From the NCBI RefSeq assembly GCF_017592475.1, contig NZ_JAGFNP010000010.1, forward strand, positions 62,001 to 126,000: 64,000 nt of DNA, given 5' to 3'. The position numbers and the translations under genes were made by a program. This stretch comes from Glycomyces niveus. Its GTDB lineage: Bacteria; Actinomycetota; Actinomycetes; Mycobacteriales; Micromonosporaceae. Under the pieces are notes generated by a model. That model saw only the letters and a program-made list of their open reading frames with translations. It made no database searches and was not told the origin of the DNA. This document shows positions 14,518-23,900 of the stretch, piece by piece; the stretch's first letter is position 1; every line of letters begins with the position of its first letter.

Positions 14518-16035
14518 CTACCGCGCGAAGACGTTGATGTCGCTGATGGTGAGCTTGTACCCGTCGGAGACCTGCGGCAGCTCGGTCACCCACACGACGA
14601 TGAAGCGGGTCGCCTCGCCGCCGGTCTTCAGCTCGATGTTCGTGTCCGCGTCCTCGACCTGCTCGGCCAGGACCGAGAAGCCGTCCACGATCGCCTGGTC
14701 GCCCTCGCTCGAGTCGCCCGGGTCCTCGGCCCCGCCGAGCAGGCCCACGGTCGCCCCGGCGCTGGTCATCTGGACCCGCACCGACGAGACCTCGCGGGCC
14801 TCGCCGAGGTCGATGAGGATGCCCATGCCGGGCTTCAGGTTCCCGAAGTTCGGGTCGCCGCGGTAGGTGTTGGTGGTCCAGCCGGTCGAGGCGTTGTCGT
14901 CGATGACGTTCTCGACGCCCTCGTTCTGGTTCCGGTCGCCCTCCGGCGGGTCGACCACGCGCACCGAGTCGGCGGTGAGCGCGACCTCGGTCGGCGCGAC
15001 GCTCTCGGGGCTCTCGCCCTCGGTGTTGGACGGCTCGGCCCCGGTGTCCTCACCGGTGACCTGGTCCTCGGCTCCGGCGGGGTCCTCGCCGCCGCCGAAG
15101 ACGACGGCGCTGGTGACCACGCCCGCGAAGATGACCGCGGCGATGACGGCCGCGACGACCGCGAGGCGCTTCATGCCCGCGGGAGGCGAGTCGGCGGCGG
15201 CGCCGCTTGAGCGGCGGCCGAAGCTGATCGCGCCGAGGACGCTCGTGGGCGCCGACTCGGCGGCGGCCGCGGCGGCCGGCCCGGCCCCGCCGGTCTCGGC
15301 GAGGCGGCGCAGGTCGACCGCGAGCTCGGCCGCCGACGGCGGCGTCTGCGTGTGGTCGAGCAGGTCGGCGGTGAGCTTGGAGAGCGCGGCGGGCAGGCCC
15401 GGGACGACCTTGTCCGCGTCGAGGACGCGGCCCCATTCGTCGGTCGCGGCGTCCGCGAGCCCGGTGTTCTCGGCGGGCACGACGCGCGGCCAGGTGCAGG
15501 TCAGGCAGGCGTAGAGGGTCGCGCCGAGCGCGCGCACGTCTTCGACCTGCGTGTTCCCGGGCTCGTTGCGAGGCTCGGTGACCATGACGCGGTCGTCCTC
15601 GGAGAGGAGGATCGTGCCCGGGTGCAGGTCGGCGTGGGTGACGCCGCCTTCGTGGAGGGCGGCGACCGCGTCGGCGACCGAGGCGACCAGTTCGAGGGCG
15701 TGCGCGGGGTCGAGGTGCTGCCGCTCGAGCACGCCGCGCAGCGACGAGCCGTTGACCCACTCGCGCACGACGTAGGCGAAGCGCCCTTCGTCGACCGCGT
15801 CGTACACGTCGACCATCGAGTCCACATGGGCGCGCGAGGCGGCGACGGCGGCGGTCATGGTGGGGGCGGCGTCCTCGCCGCCGGGGGAGCGGAGCACGAC
15901 CGCTACGGAGCGGTGCAGCAGGACGTCGACGCCCCGCCACAGCTGGCGGTAGCCGTTCGCGCCTCCGACGTGCTCTTCGAGGCGGTACCGTTCGGCGAGC
16001 AGGTCGCCCACGGACGGCACTTCGGCGGTGGTCAT
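14518..16035 (-). CDS. MurJ-associated pseudokinase with extracellular discoidin-like domain
   Basis: The 505-aa protein has a kinase-like domain (about 12-240), one TM segment (about 289-311), an acidic linker and an extracytoplasmic beta-rich domain (about 355-505, NVIDDNASTGWTTNTY...). It is a pseudokinase. The VAIK lysine is replaced (SVAVVLRSP), the catalytic loop reads HADLHPGTI instead of HRDLKPxN, and DFG is missing. In mycobacteria the equivalent domains are fused to MviN/MurJ, where the phosphorylated pseudokinase binds an FHA protein. Here it is a separate gene downstream of murJ. GGGGAGGA lies ahead of the start. Confidence 0.88.
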   Translation of the reverse strand: MTTAEVPSVGDLLAERYRLEEHVGGANGYRQLWRGVDVLLHRSVAVVLRSPGGEDAAPTMTAAVAASRAHVDSMVDVYDAVDEGRFAYVVREWVNGSSLRGVLERQHLDPAHALELVASVADAVAALHEGGVTHADLHPGTILLSEDDRVMVTEPRNEPGNTQVEDVRALGATLYACLTCTWPRVVPAENTGLADAATDEWGRVLDADKVVPGLPAALSKLTADLLDHTQTPPSAAELAVDLRRLAETGGAGPAAAAAAESAPTSVLGAISFGRRSSGAAADSPPAGMKRLAVVAAVIAAVIFAGVVTSAVVFGGGEDPAGAEDQVTGEDTGAEPSNTEGESPESVAPTEVALTADSVRVVDPPEGDRNQNEGVENVIDDNASTGWTTNTYRGDPNFGNLKPGMGILIDLGEAREVSSVRVQMTSAGATVGLLGGAEDPGDSSEGDQAIVDGFSVLAEQVEDADTNIELKTGGEATRFIVVWVTELPQVSDGYKLTISDINVFAR

Positions 16036-16171
16036 GATGCGGGGTCCTCCCCTCTCAATGCGACCCCGCGAGGGGGTCCCGGCCGGGGCCTTCGTGGGCC
16101 GGTTCGGTCATGGTGCGGTCCAAGTGGCTCTGCGGGATCCGGCCAGAGTGCACGTATGGATCGTACTTGCC

Positions 16172-18007
16172 TCATCGTCGCAGCTTTGCGCGCACCGTTG
16201 CCTGGAGCGACGCCGTTTCAGTGACGCGCAATACCAGACAGGCCGCGAAGTACACGCCGAGCAGGACGATCCCGAGCACGATCGACGCGGCGAACTGCCC
16301 CAGTTTCGCCATGCCGCCGTCTGCCGGGAGGTCCGGCCACAGCAGCCACCCGCCGTATGCGACCGCGCCCGCGACCGCGGCCGCCGTGGTGGTGCGCACC
16401 AGGCCGCTCATCGTCTTGCGCATCCCGAGCAGGCCGATCCGCTTGCGCAGCAGCCCCATCGAGAGCAGGAGGCTGACGAGGTACGAGACGCCGTTGGCGG
16501 CGAAGAGGCCGACCACGACCCACTGGGCGGGCAGGAACGCGAACGCCAGCAGGTACCCGCCGATGCGGATCGCGATCACCGGGAAGTTGAACACCGCCAC
16601 GGTGCGCGTGTCCGTCTGCGCGTAGAACGCGTAGATCTGCAGCTGGCTGATCGAGAACGGCAGCAGCACGATCCCGGCCATGAGCAGCACCTGCCCGGTC
16701 GCGAGCGCCTGCTCGGGCTCGTAGGCGCCCCACTGGAAGATCATGAGCGCGATCGGCTCGTGCAGCGCGATGAACGCCGCCGCGATCGGCACCAGCAGGA
16801 ACGAGGCGAGCCGGATGCCGTTCGAGAGGTGGTCGGCCAGCTCGGGCCAGCGCCGGTCGTCCGCGGCGCGGGTCATGCGGGGCATGAGCGCGGTGATGAC
16901 CGAGACCGCGACGATGCCGTGCGCCATCATCATCATCAGGTACGCGTTGTTGTAGACCGTGACACCGGGCACGAACGGCCCGTCGTCGGTCTGGCCCTCG
17001 ACCGCGAGGTTGGCGACCTTGATCACGGCCATGACCGCGATCTGGTTGGCGACCACGAACAGCAGCGTCCACGCGGCCAGGCGGCGGATGTCGGCGAGCG
17101 GGAGCCGCTTGAAGTCGAACCGCAGCCGCCAGTGGAACCCGGCCCGGCGGAGCGCGGGCGCGAGGCACAGCACCTGGATGACGACTCCCAGCGTGGTGCC
17201 GGCGCCGAGCAGCAGGATCATGCCGTTCGTCACTTGGTCGGCGCTGTTGAAGATGTCGCCGTTCGCGTCCGGCACGGCGTCGCGGGTGTAGACGACGTAG
17301 AAGACCGCGCCGACGGTGATGACCACGAGGTTGTTGATGATCGGCACCCACATGGGCGCGCCGAAGTGCTCGCGGGAGTTGAGGACGCCGGAGAGGATCG
17401 CGAAGAGCCCGTACAGGAGCAGGGCCGGGAGCATGTAGTAGGAGAACTCGGTGACGAGGTCGCGCTGGGCCGGGTTCGCCATGAACAGGGAGATCAGGGG
17501 CGCGCAGAGGGTGACGATGACCGCGGCGCCGCCGAGGACGAGGGCGGCGAGGGTGAGGAGGCGCTGGGCGAAGGCGTCGCCGCCGTCGGCGTCGTTCTTG
17601 TGGGCCTTGACGAACAGCGGCATGATGATGCTCGCGAACACGCCGCCGAGGACGAGTTCGTAGATCATCTGCGGGAAGTACTGCGCGGTCGTGTACGAGT
17701 TGCCGAGGAGGCCGGCGCCGATCGCGGCGGAGATGACGACGGTGCGGCCGAAACCGGTGACGCGCGAGACGAGGGAGCCCGCGCCCATGAGGAGGCTGGA
17801 GCGGACCACGTTCTTGCCCTGCGGGGCCGGCTGCGGCGCGGCGGGCGGGAGGACGGGGTTCCCGATGGGGGCGTAGCCGTTGCCGGTCTGGGGTCCGGGC
17901 GGGGGGTACGCGTTCGGAGGGGTTCGGTGGGGGTTGCCCTGGGGGCCTCGGACGGGCCCAGACGGCGAGTGCCCGGGGCCGCCCGGTCTCGCGCTAGGTT
18001 CGGCCAT
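16172..18007 (-). CDS. murJ: Lipid II flippase MurJ (MviN)
   Basis: A 611-aa MOP-superfamily protein that flips lipid II across the membrane. A Pro/Gly-rich cytoplasmic tail (about 65 residues) precedes the core. The core starts RSSLLMGAGSLVSRVTGFGRT and shows 13-14 hydrophobic segments through residue 600. The start ATG 18007 has GGAGAG 7 bp before it. The reading frame stays open far upstream, but that stretch is antisense to the tRNA nucleotidyltransferase. Only 30 bp separate the two divergent starts. No DUF6049 gene (Rv3909 type) lies between them, unlike mycobacteria. Confidence 0.93.
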   Translation of the reverse strand: MAEPSARPGGPGHSPSGPVRGPQGNPHRTPPNAYPPPGPQTGNGYAPIGNPVLPPAAPQPAPQGKNVVRSSLLMGAGSLVSRVTGFGRTVVISAAIGAGLLGNSYTTAQYFPQMIYELVLGGVFASIIMPLFVKAHKNDADGGDAFAQRLLTLAALVLGGAAVIVTLCAPLISLFMANPAQRDLVTEFSYYMLPALLLYGLFAILSGVLNSREHFGAPMWVPIINNLVVITVGAVFYVVYTRDAVPDANGDIFNSADQVTNGMILLLGAGTTLGVVIQVLCLAPALRRAGFHWRLRFDFKRLPLADIRRLAAWTLLFVVANQIAVMAVIKVANLAVEGQTDDGPFVPGVTVYNNAYLMMMMAHGIVAVSVITALMPRMTRAADDRRWPELADHLSNGIRLASFLLVPIAAAFIALHEPIALMIFQWGAYEPEQALATGQVLLMAGIVLLPFSISQLQIYAFYAQTDTRTVAVFNFPVIAIRIGGYLLAFAFLPAQWVVVGLFAANGVSYLVSLLLSMGLLRKRIGLLGMRKTMSGLVRTTTAAAVAGAVAYGGWLLWPDLPADGGMAKLGQFAASIVLGIVLLGVYFAACLVLRVTETASLQATVRAKLRR

Positions 18008-18037
18008 ACTCGCACTCTCCGCTAAGCTTGCCCGGCG
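18008..18037. promoter_or_regulatory. 30-bp divergent start region of murJ and the CCA transferase gene
   Basis: The two ATGs are only 30 bp apart. It carries the murJ ribosome site (GGAGAG, minus strand) and TAAGCT at 18023-18028, a -10-like hexamer 9 bp before the plus-strand ATG. Promoters must therefore reach into the coding regions. Confidence 0.5.
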
Positions 18038-19462
18038 ATGTCTGACAACAGTAGCGGTAAGGAAATCACGGTCCCGCCCATAGCCGATGAACTGGGTCGG
18101 GTGTTCGCCGACGCCGGGCACGAGCTGCACCTGGTCGGCGGCCCGGTCCGTGACGCGGTGCTGCGCCGGCGCGTGAGCGACCTCGATTTCACGACGGACG
18201 CGCGTCCGGAGTCGACGGAGGCGATCCTGCGGGCGCACTGCTCGGCGGTGTGGACCACCGGGGCCGACTTCGGGACCATCGGGGGGATGTTCCGGGGCGA
18301 GCAGGTCGAGGTGACCACGTTCCGCGCGGACGCCTACGACCGCGTCAGCCGCAACCCGATCGTCCGGTACGGGGACAGCCTCGTCGACGACCTCGAGCGC
18401 CGCGACTTCACTGTGAACGCCATGGCGGTCTCGCTGCCCGCGCATGAGTTCACCGACCCGTTCGGCGGCCTCGCCGACATCGCGCGCCAGACCATCCGCA
18501 CCCCCGCGTCCCCCGAGTCGTCCTTCGCCGACGACCCGCTGCGGATGCTCCGCGCCGCGCGCTTCGCCGCGCAGCTCGGCTTCGACATCGACCCCGACAC
18601 CCTGGACGCCATGCGCCGCATGGCACCCGAGCTCGCGCGCATCACCGCCGAGCGGATCAGGGACGAGTTCGTGAAGCTCCTCATGGCCCCCGATCCGGTG
18701 GCGGGCCTGCGCATCCTGGTCGACACGGGTCTGGCCGAGCAGTTCCTGCCCGAACTGCCCGCGCTGCGCATGGAGATCGACGAGCACGCCCAGCACAAGG
18801 ACGTCTACGAGCACTCGCTGCAGGTGCTGCGCAACGCGATCGCCCTCGAACAGGACGGTCCCGACCTGCTCCTGCGCCTCGCCGCGCTCCTCCACGACAT
18901 CGGCAAGCCCGAGACCAAGGACGTGGTGCCCGGCGGCGGCGTCACCTTCCACCACCACGACGTGGCCGGCGCCCGCTTGGCGCGCAGGCGGATGCGCGAG
19001 CTTCGCTTCCCCAAGTCCGACGTGCAGGCCGTCTCGCTCCTCATCAGCCTCCACCTGCGCTTCTACGGCTACGGCGATGCCGGCTGGACCGATTCGGCCG
19101 TGCGCCGCTACGTGACCGACGCCGGCCCGCAGCTCGACCGGCTGCACCTGCTCGTGCGCTCGGACTGCACCACTCGCAACCGCCGCAGGGCCGAGCGGCT
19201 GCGCCGCGACTACGACGCGTTCGAGGAGCGCATCGCCCGCATCCGCGCCGAGGAGGACCTTCGCGCGGTGCGCCCCGACCTCGACGGCAACGCGATCATG
19301 GAGCTGCTGGGCCTGCCGCCCGGCCCGCTGGTGGGCCGGGCGTGGGCCTATCTCAAGGAGCTTCGGCTGGAGCGGGGTCCGATGTCGCGCGAGGAGGCGG
19401 AATCGCAGCTTCGCGCTTGGGCCGCAAGCGAAGGCCTCGCACCGGGTCCAGACGCGGAATAA
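18038..19462 (+). CDS. CCA tRNA nucleotidyltransferase
   Basis: A class II CCA-adding enzyme (474 aa) that builds or repairs tRNA 3' CCA ends. The nucleotidyltransferase head has LVGGPVRDAVLRRRVSDLDF (about 30-49) with the catalytic DLD. Then comes RRDFTVNAMAV (about 121-131), and an HD domain (LAALLHDIGKPETKD) lies near 285-299. The tRNA-Leu in this window lacks an encoded CCA, so the function is needed. In mycobacteria this gene (pcnA, Rv3907c) sits in the same neighbourhood. The last 110 bp overlap the converging glycosyltransferase gene. Confidence 0.93.
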   Translation: MSDNSSGKEITVPPIADELGRVFADAGHELHLVGGPVRDAVLRRRVSDLDFTTDARPESTEAILRAHCSAVWTTGADFGTIGGMFRGEQVEVTTFRADAYDRVSRNPIVRYGDSLVDDLERRDFTVNAMAVSLPAHEFTDPFGGLADIARQTIRTPASPESSFADDPLRMLRAARFAAQLGFDIDPDTLDAMRRMAPELARITAERIRDEFVKLLMAPDPVAGLRILVDTGLAEQFLPELPALRMEIDEHAQHKDVYEHSLQVLRNAIALEQDGPDLLLRLAALLHDIGKPETKDVVPGGGVTFHHHDVAGARLARRRMRELRFPKSDVQAVSLLISLHLRFYGYGDAGWTDSAVRRYVTDAGPQLDRLHLLVRSDCTTRNRRRAERLRRDYDAFEERIARIRAEEDLRAVRPDLDGNAIMELLGLPPGPLVGRAWAYLKELRLERGPMSREEAESQLRAWAASEGLAPGPDAE

Positions 19463-20897
19463 GGATCTCCTGCACGACCAGGGCGCACATCACGGCGACC
19501 ATGATCCAGCGCGACCCGGCCGCGGTGAGGAACAGCCACTCGGGGATCCCGCGGCCCTCCTCTTCGGCCGAGACCTGCAGCATCTTGCCGTAGAACGAGA
19601 AGAAGTAGAACAGCTCGGCGGCCTGCCAGAGCAGGAACGCCCCCCACTTCGGGCGGGCGAGCACCGCGAGCGGCACCAGCCACAGCACGTACTGCTGCGA
19701 CCAGACCTTGCCGAAGAGCAGGAACGCGGCGACCACGAGGAAGCACAGCTGCGCGAGGCGCGGCACGAGGTCGTCGGCGGTGGCGATCCCTCGCAGTCCG
19801 GGCGCGCCCGGGCGACGGCCCGCGAAGAACCCGAGCGCGGCGATCCCGAGGCAGGCCACGGCGAAGCACACGAGGTACAGGTCGTTGACGTATTCGGAGT
19901 CCCACAGCTTCTCCCAGCCGGTGATCCCGCGCAGGACGTACCAGCCGGTGCCCCAGTCCACGGGCCGTTCGGAGTTGAGCTCGAAGAACCGCATCCACGA
20001 GTCCCGCCACAGGTAGGCGACGGGCGCGTTGACGACCGCCCACACGACCGCGGCGGTCGCGGTCGCCTGGAGCGCGGGCAGGAGCTTGCGCTGGCGCAGT
20101 GCGAGGACGAGGAGCGGGCCGATGAACAGGAGCGCGTAGAACTTCGCGGCGACGGCGAGGCCGAGGAACAGGCCGGCCATGATCGGGCGGCTGCGCTGCC
20201 AGTACAGGAAGAACGGCATCGACAGCGCGATGGCGAACAGGTCCCAGTTCACTGTGGCGGTGACGAGCACGACGGGCGCGGCGGCGAGCATCATCGCGTC
20301 CCACGGACGCGAGGGCCGGGAGTAGACGAGTGCCGGGTCGGGGTTGGGGCCGGGGAGGTCGGTGCGGCGGTTGTCCTCGCGGATCTTGTGCAGGATCGCG
20401 ATGGCGGCGGCGCCGCAGATGAAGAGCACGATCGCGTTGAGGTGCCAGAAGATCGGGCCGCCGTCGGTGCCGAGGACGTTGCCGAGACGGAAGGCGATCT
20501 GCCCGAGGATCCCCATGAACCATCCGGTCAGTACCGGGTATTCGACCGGGTGGTCACGGTAGGGGACGAAGCCCTCGTTGAGCCGTTCGGCCCCCCACAG
20601 TGCGCGGATGTCGGTGTAGCAGGCCTGGGTGTACTGGGACCAGTCGGTCCAGCCGCCCGCCGCGCACGGGTACTTCTGGAGCCAGTTGATCGCGAACGCG
20701 ATGAGTCCGGTGAGGAGGATGACCCGGACCGGCGTCCAGTAGCGGCGGCTCGGCGGGTCGACGGCGTGGTCCCCGAGGGGTCCGCCGATGAGGCCGGAGG
20801 CGATGCGGGCCAAGCGGTCGGTGAGGGTGGGTGCGACCGTGGTACGCGCGGAGGGGCGCTCGGTCGGCGGCGGCTGCTCAATGGAAGACGGCGGCAT
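19353..20897 (-). CDS. Multispanning glycosyltransferase-like protein (GT87/Rv0051 type)
   Basis: The 514-aa protein has about ten hydrophobic segments and the GT-C look of polyprenyl-phosphate-dependent transferases. An early loop has Asp/Glu-rich RDHPVEYPVLTGWFMG (about 113-128), and SRPSRPWDAMMLA and WSQQYVLWLVPL come later. Homologues (Rv0051) follow ponA1 in mycobacteria, as here. Donor and acceptor are unknown. Its first codons lie in a perfect 15-bp hairpin, and its 3' end overlaps the CCA transferase gene by 110 bp. Confidence 0.8.
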   Translation of the reverse strand: MPPSSIEQPPPTERPSARTTVAPTLTDRLARIASGLIGGPLGDHAVDPPSRRYWTPVRVILLTGLIAFAINWLQKYPCAAGGWTDWSQYTQACYTDIRALWGAERLNEGFVPYRDHPVEYPVLTGWFMGILGQIAFRLGNVLGTDGGPIFWHLNAIVLFICGAAAIAILHKIREDNRRTDLPGPNPDPALVYSRPSRPWDAMMLAAAPVVLVTATVNWDLFAIALSMPFFLYWQRSRPIMAGLFLGLAVAAKFYALLFIGPLLVLALRQRKLLPALQATATAAVVWAVVNAPVAYLWRDSWMRFFELNSERPVDWGTGWYVLRGITGWEKLWDSEYVNDLYLVCFAVACLGIAALGFFAGRRPGAPGLRGIATADDLVPRLAQLCFLVVAAFLLFGKVWSQQYVLWLVPLAVLARPKWGAFLLWQAAELFYFFSFYGKMLQVSAEEEGRGIPEWLFLTAAGSRWIMVAVMCALVVQEILIPRLDPVRGLRLRPKREAAIPPPRATSDPAPAEAP

Positions 20898-20926
20898 GGG
20901 GCCTATTGTGGCCCATGCCGCCGTCT
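20886..20926 (-). promoter_or_regulatory. 15-bp hairpin covering the start codon of the GT87-type gene
   Basis: AGACGGCGGCATGGG (20886-20900) pairs perfectly with CCCATGCCGCCGTCT (20912-20926). The gene's ATG at 20897-20895 is in the 3' arm of the transcript. It starts 37 bp after the ponA-type stop. It could hide the start or act as a terminator/attenuator. Confidence 0.6.
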
Positions 20927-20963
20927 CGGCGCTATCTGCGGTTCGCCGCGTTAACGCGGCGGG

Positions 20964-23900
20964 TCAGTTGCCTCCGGCACCGTCACCCCCGCCGCCGCCC
21001 TGTCCCGGATCCGAGGACGACTCTTCCGACGGCTCCCCGCTCGGCTCCTCGCAGTCCGGCAGCGGCCAGGTGCCGCAGTCCTCCTCGCCGGTGGACTCGC
21101 CGTCGCCCGGATCGGTGGTCTGATCGCCAGTAGGCGTCACGTCCTCGTCGGGAAGGGACTCGCACTTCTCGCCGTCCCAGGTGCCGCCGCCGTCCTCGCA
21201 TTCCTTCTTGTCCTCTTCCTCGGACGCACCGCACTTGGCGTCCTCGGGGTTGGCGGCGCAGTAAGCGCCGTCCGGGTTGAAGCCGGCGTTGTCGAGGTCC
21301 CAGGTGCTGTCCGACCCGGACTTCGGAGCCTCGTCCCAGTTCTTCGGCTCCCAACCTTTTTGGCCGTCCTTGGCGTCGAGGACGCGGTGCATCGCCGCCA
21401 GCCACACCGGATAGGCGGTGGTGCCGCCGACGACGCCGTCGAAGCTGCCGTCCGGGCCGGCGATCGGGTCCGACTCCGAGGTCACGTTGCCGACCCAGGT
21501 GGCGACGGCCAGTTGTTTGATGGCGCCGACGTACCAGGCGTGGGCGTTCCAGCCGGACGGGTACTCGTTGCCGTCCTCGTCCTTGCCGGCGGCCTCCCAC
21601 GTTCCGGTCTTGCCGAAGATGTCGCGGTCTTCGATGTCGTCGCCGACGGTGCTCTCGCCGGTGATCTCCGAACCGATCCACTGGAGGTCGCGGGCGGTGT
21701 CCTCCTTGATGAACTGGCCCTCGCGGAGGTCGCGCTTCGGCTCGAGCTCGGTGCCGTCCTTGTTGAAGACCTTCGCCACGTAGTGGGTCTCGTGGTAGTA
21801 GCCGTTGTTCGCGATGGTGGCGTACATGGCCGCCATGTCGCGGACGCTGGTCGGGTACTGGCCGAACGACAGGTGGTAGTAGAACGGGTCGGTCTCGCCG
21901 TTGTTGCCGATCTTGCACGAGTTCGGCTCGCCGTCGGCGTCCTCGATGAACGCGCCGTCGAGGTTGATCGACGGCTGGCAGTCCTCGTCGACCTCGATGA
22001 GCGCCCAGTCGTCCCAGTTGCCGGAGACGTTGGTGACGGGATCGCCGTTGGCGTCGACCGCCTTGCCGTGCAGCGTGTAGGTCAAGTCCGGCTCGGGGGT
22101 GATCGAGTAGTTGATCATGACGTCGTGGTACTCGCCGTTGTCGTCCGGGATCGACCGGGTCTGGCTCATCTGGGTGAGCCCCATGCGGGCGGCGTTCTGC
22201 AGGATCTCGTCGGCCCCGTACTCCTCCGCGATGGCGTACATCGGCGTGTTCTTCGACTTGCGGACCGAATCGGTCAGGTCGAGTTCGAGCTTGGTGTCGG
22301 TCTGGCCGCCGTTTCGGAGGGTGCAGTTCGGGTAGTCGCCGCCGCCGATGCACTCCTGGCTGTCCTCGAGCTCGAGGGAGTCGAACGCGCGGGGCGAGCC
22401 GGCGTTGAACCAGGACTCGACCGAGTCGCCGTTCTCGAGGGCGGTGGCCGCCGTGATCATCTTCATGGTGGAGGACGGCGGGTGCGGGGACTCGGCGCCG
22501 GCCTTGTCGACGCCGAAGCCGTCGTCGCCGCCGTAGTAGCCGGCGACCCCTCCGGTCGCGGGATCGATGGCGACCATGGCCGTCATCATGTAGTCCTTGT
22601 AATCCTCGAGGGCGGCGTCGGCGTTGTCGTTCTTGAAGTAGGCGTAGCCGTCCTCGTCCTCCGCCGGCGCGGCTTCGGCCTCGGTCGCGACGACCTTGTT
22701 TTCGGCGTCGACCCACTCGCCGTTCTCGTTCTTCTTCTTCTCGATGCCGCCGCGGGAGCCGGTGGTCACGAGCGCGTTCTGGATCTCGGGGTCGATGGTG
22801 AGTTCGACCTTGTAGCCGCCGCCCGTCTTGTTGCCGTTCTCGTCCTCGACGTTGCCGCCCAGCTCGTCCTTGGAGATCCCGTACCGCTCCTCGAGCTCCG
22901 CGAAGACGTACCCGTCCTGCTCGTTGATGAGGAAGCCGAGGGGGGTGTTGCCGCCCCACGAGCCGGCCTTGAAGTCGTCGACCGGGGTGGGGTACTCGTA
23001 CTTGTCGCGGTCGGCCTGGGACATCTGGTCGGTCTCCACGAGGGCGTCCATCGTGAAGTCCCAGCGGCCCTTGGAGGCCTCTTCGTCGAAGTAGCCGCCG
23101 TTCTCCTCGCCGAAGTACGGGTCGTAGTAGCCGTTCGGTGACTTGACCTGCATGACGATGAACGCCGCCTGGCCGTAGTCTAGATCCTTCAACGGCACGT
23201 TGAAGTAGTTCTTCGCCGCCGCCTCGATGCCGTAGGCGCCGCGACCGAAGTAGGCCGCGTTGAGATAGGCGGTGATGATCTCCTTCTTCGTGTACTTGTT
23301 CTCCATCTGGATCGCCAGGGCCGCTTCGCGCGCCTTGCGGTCGTAGGTGATCTCCTTGCGCGCGTCGAGGTAGATGCCGGCGTACTGCTGAGTGATCGTC
23401 GAGGCGCCCTGGGTCTCGCCGCCGGTGAGGTTGTTGACGAGCGCGCCCGCGGTGCGGACGTAGTTCACGCCGCCGTGCTCCCAGAACTTGCGGTCCTCGA
23501 GCGCCACCAGGGCGTCAGTGACCGTTTCGGGGATGTCCTCTTCTTTGGCCTGCATCCGGAGGGTGTCGCCGTAGGAGCCGACCTGGGTCTCACCGTCGGC
23601 GAGGTAGAAGTTCGAGGACTCGCCGTCGCGGGCGAGGCCGGTGAGCGGCGGCGTGTCCTGGAAGTAGTAGACGCCGACGACGGTGATCGAGGCGATGCCA
23701 ATGACGCCGAGGGCGATCATCGCGGCGAGCATCTTGCGGCCGATGCGCTTGCGCTTCTTCTTGCCGCCTTCGCCTTCGAGGTCGCTCTTGTTCTTCGGCC
23801 CGGCGCGGCGGGTGCCGGTGACGCTGGCGCGTCCGGTCCGCTCGCCGGGGCCGGCGGGGCTCACCGGGCGGACTGAGGCCGAGCCCACCGAGGCCGAACC

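Noticed and set aside
18008..19147. Upstream extension of the murJ frame giving a protein of about 990 residues
   Set aside because: It is antisense to the well-supported CCA transferase, and the MurJ start with a ribosome site lies at 18007.
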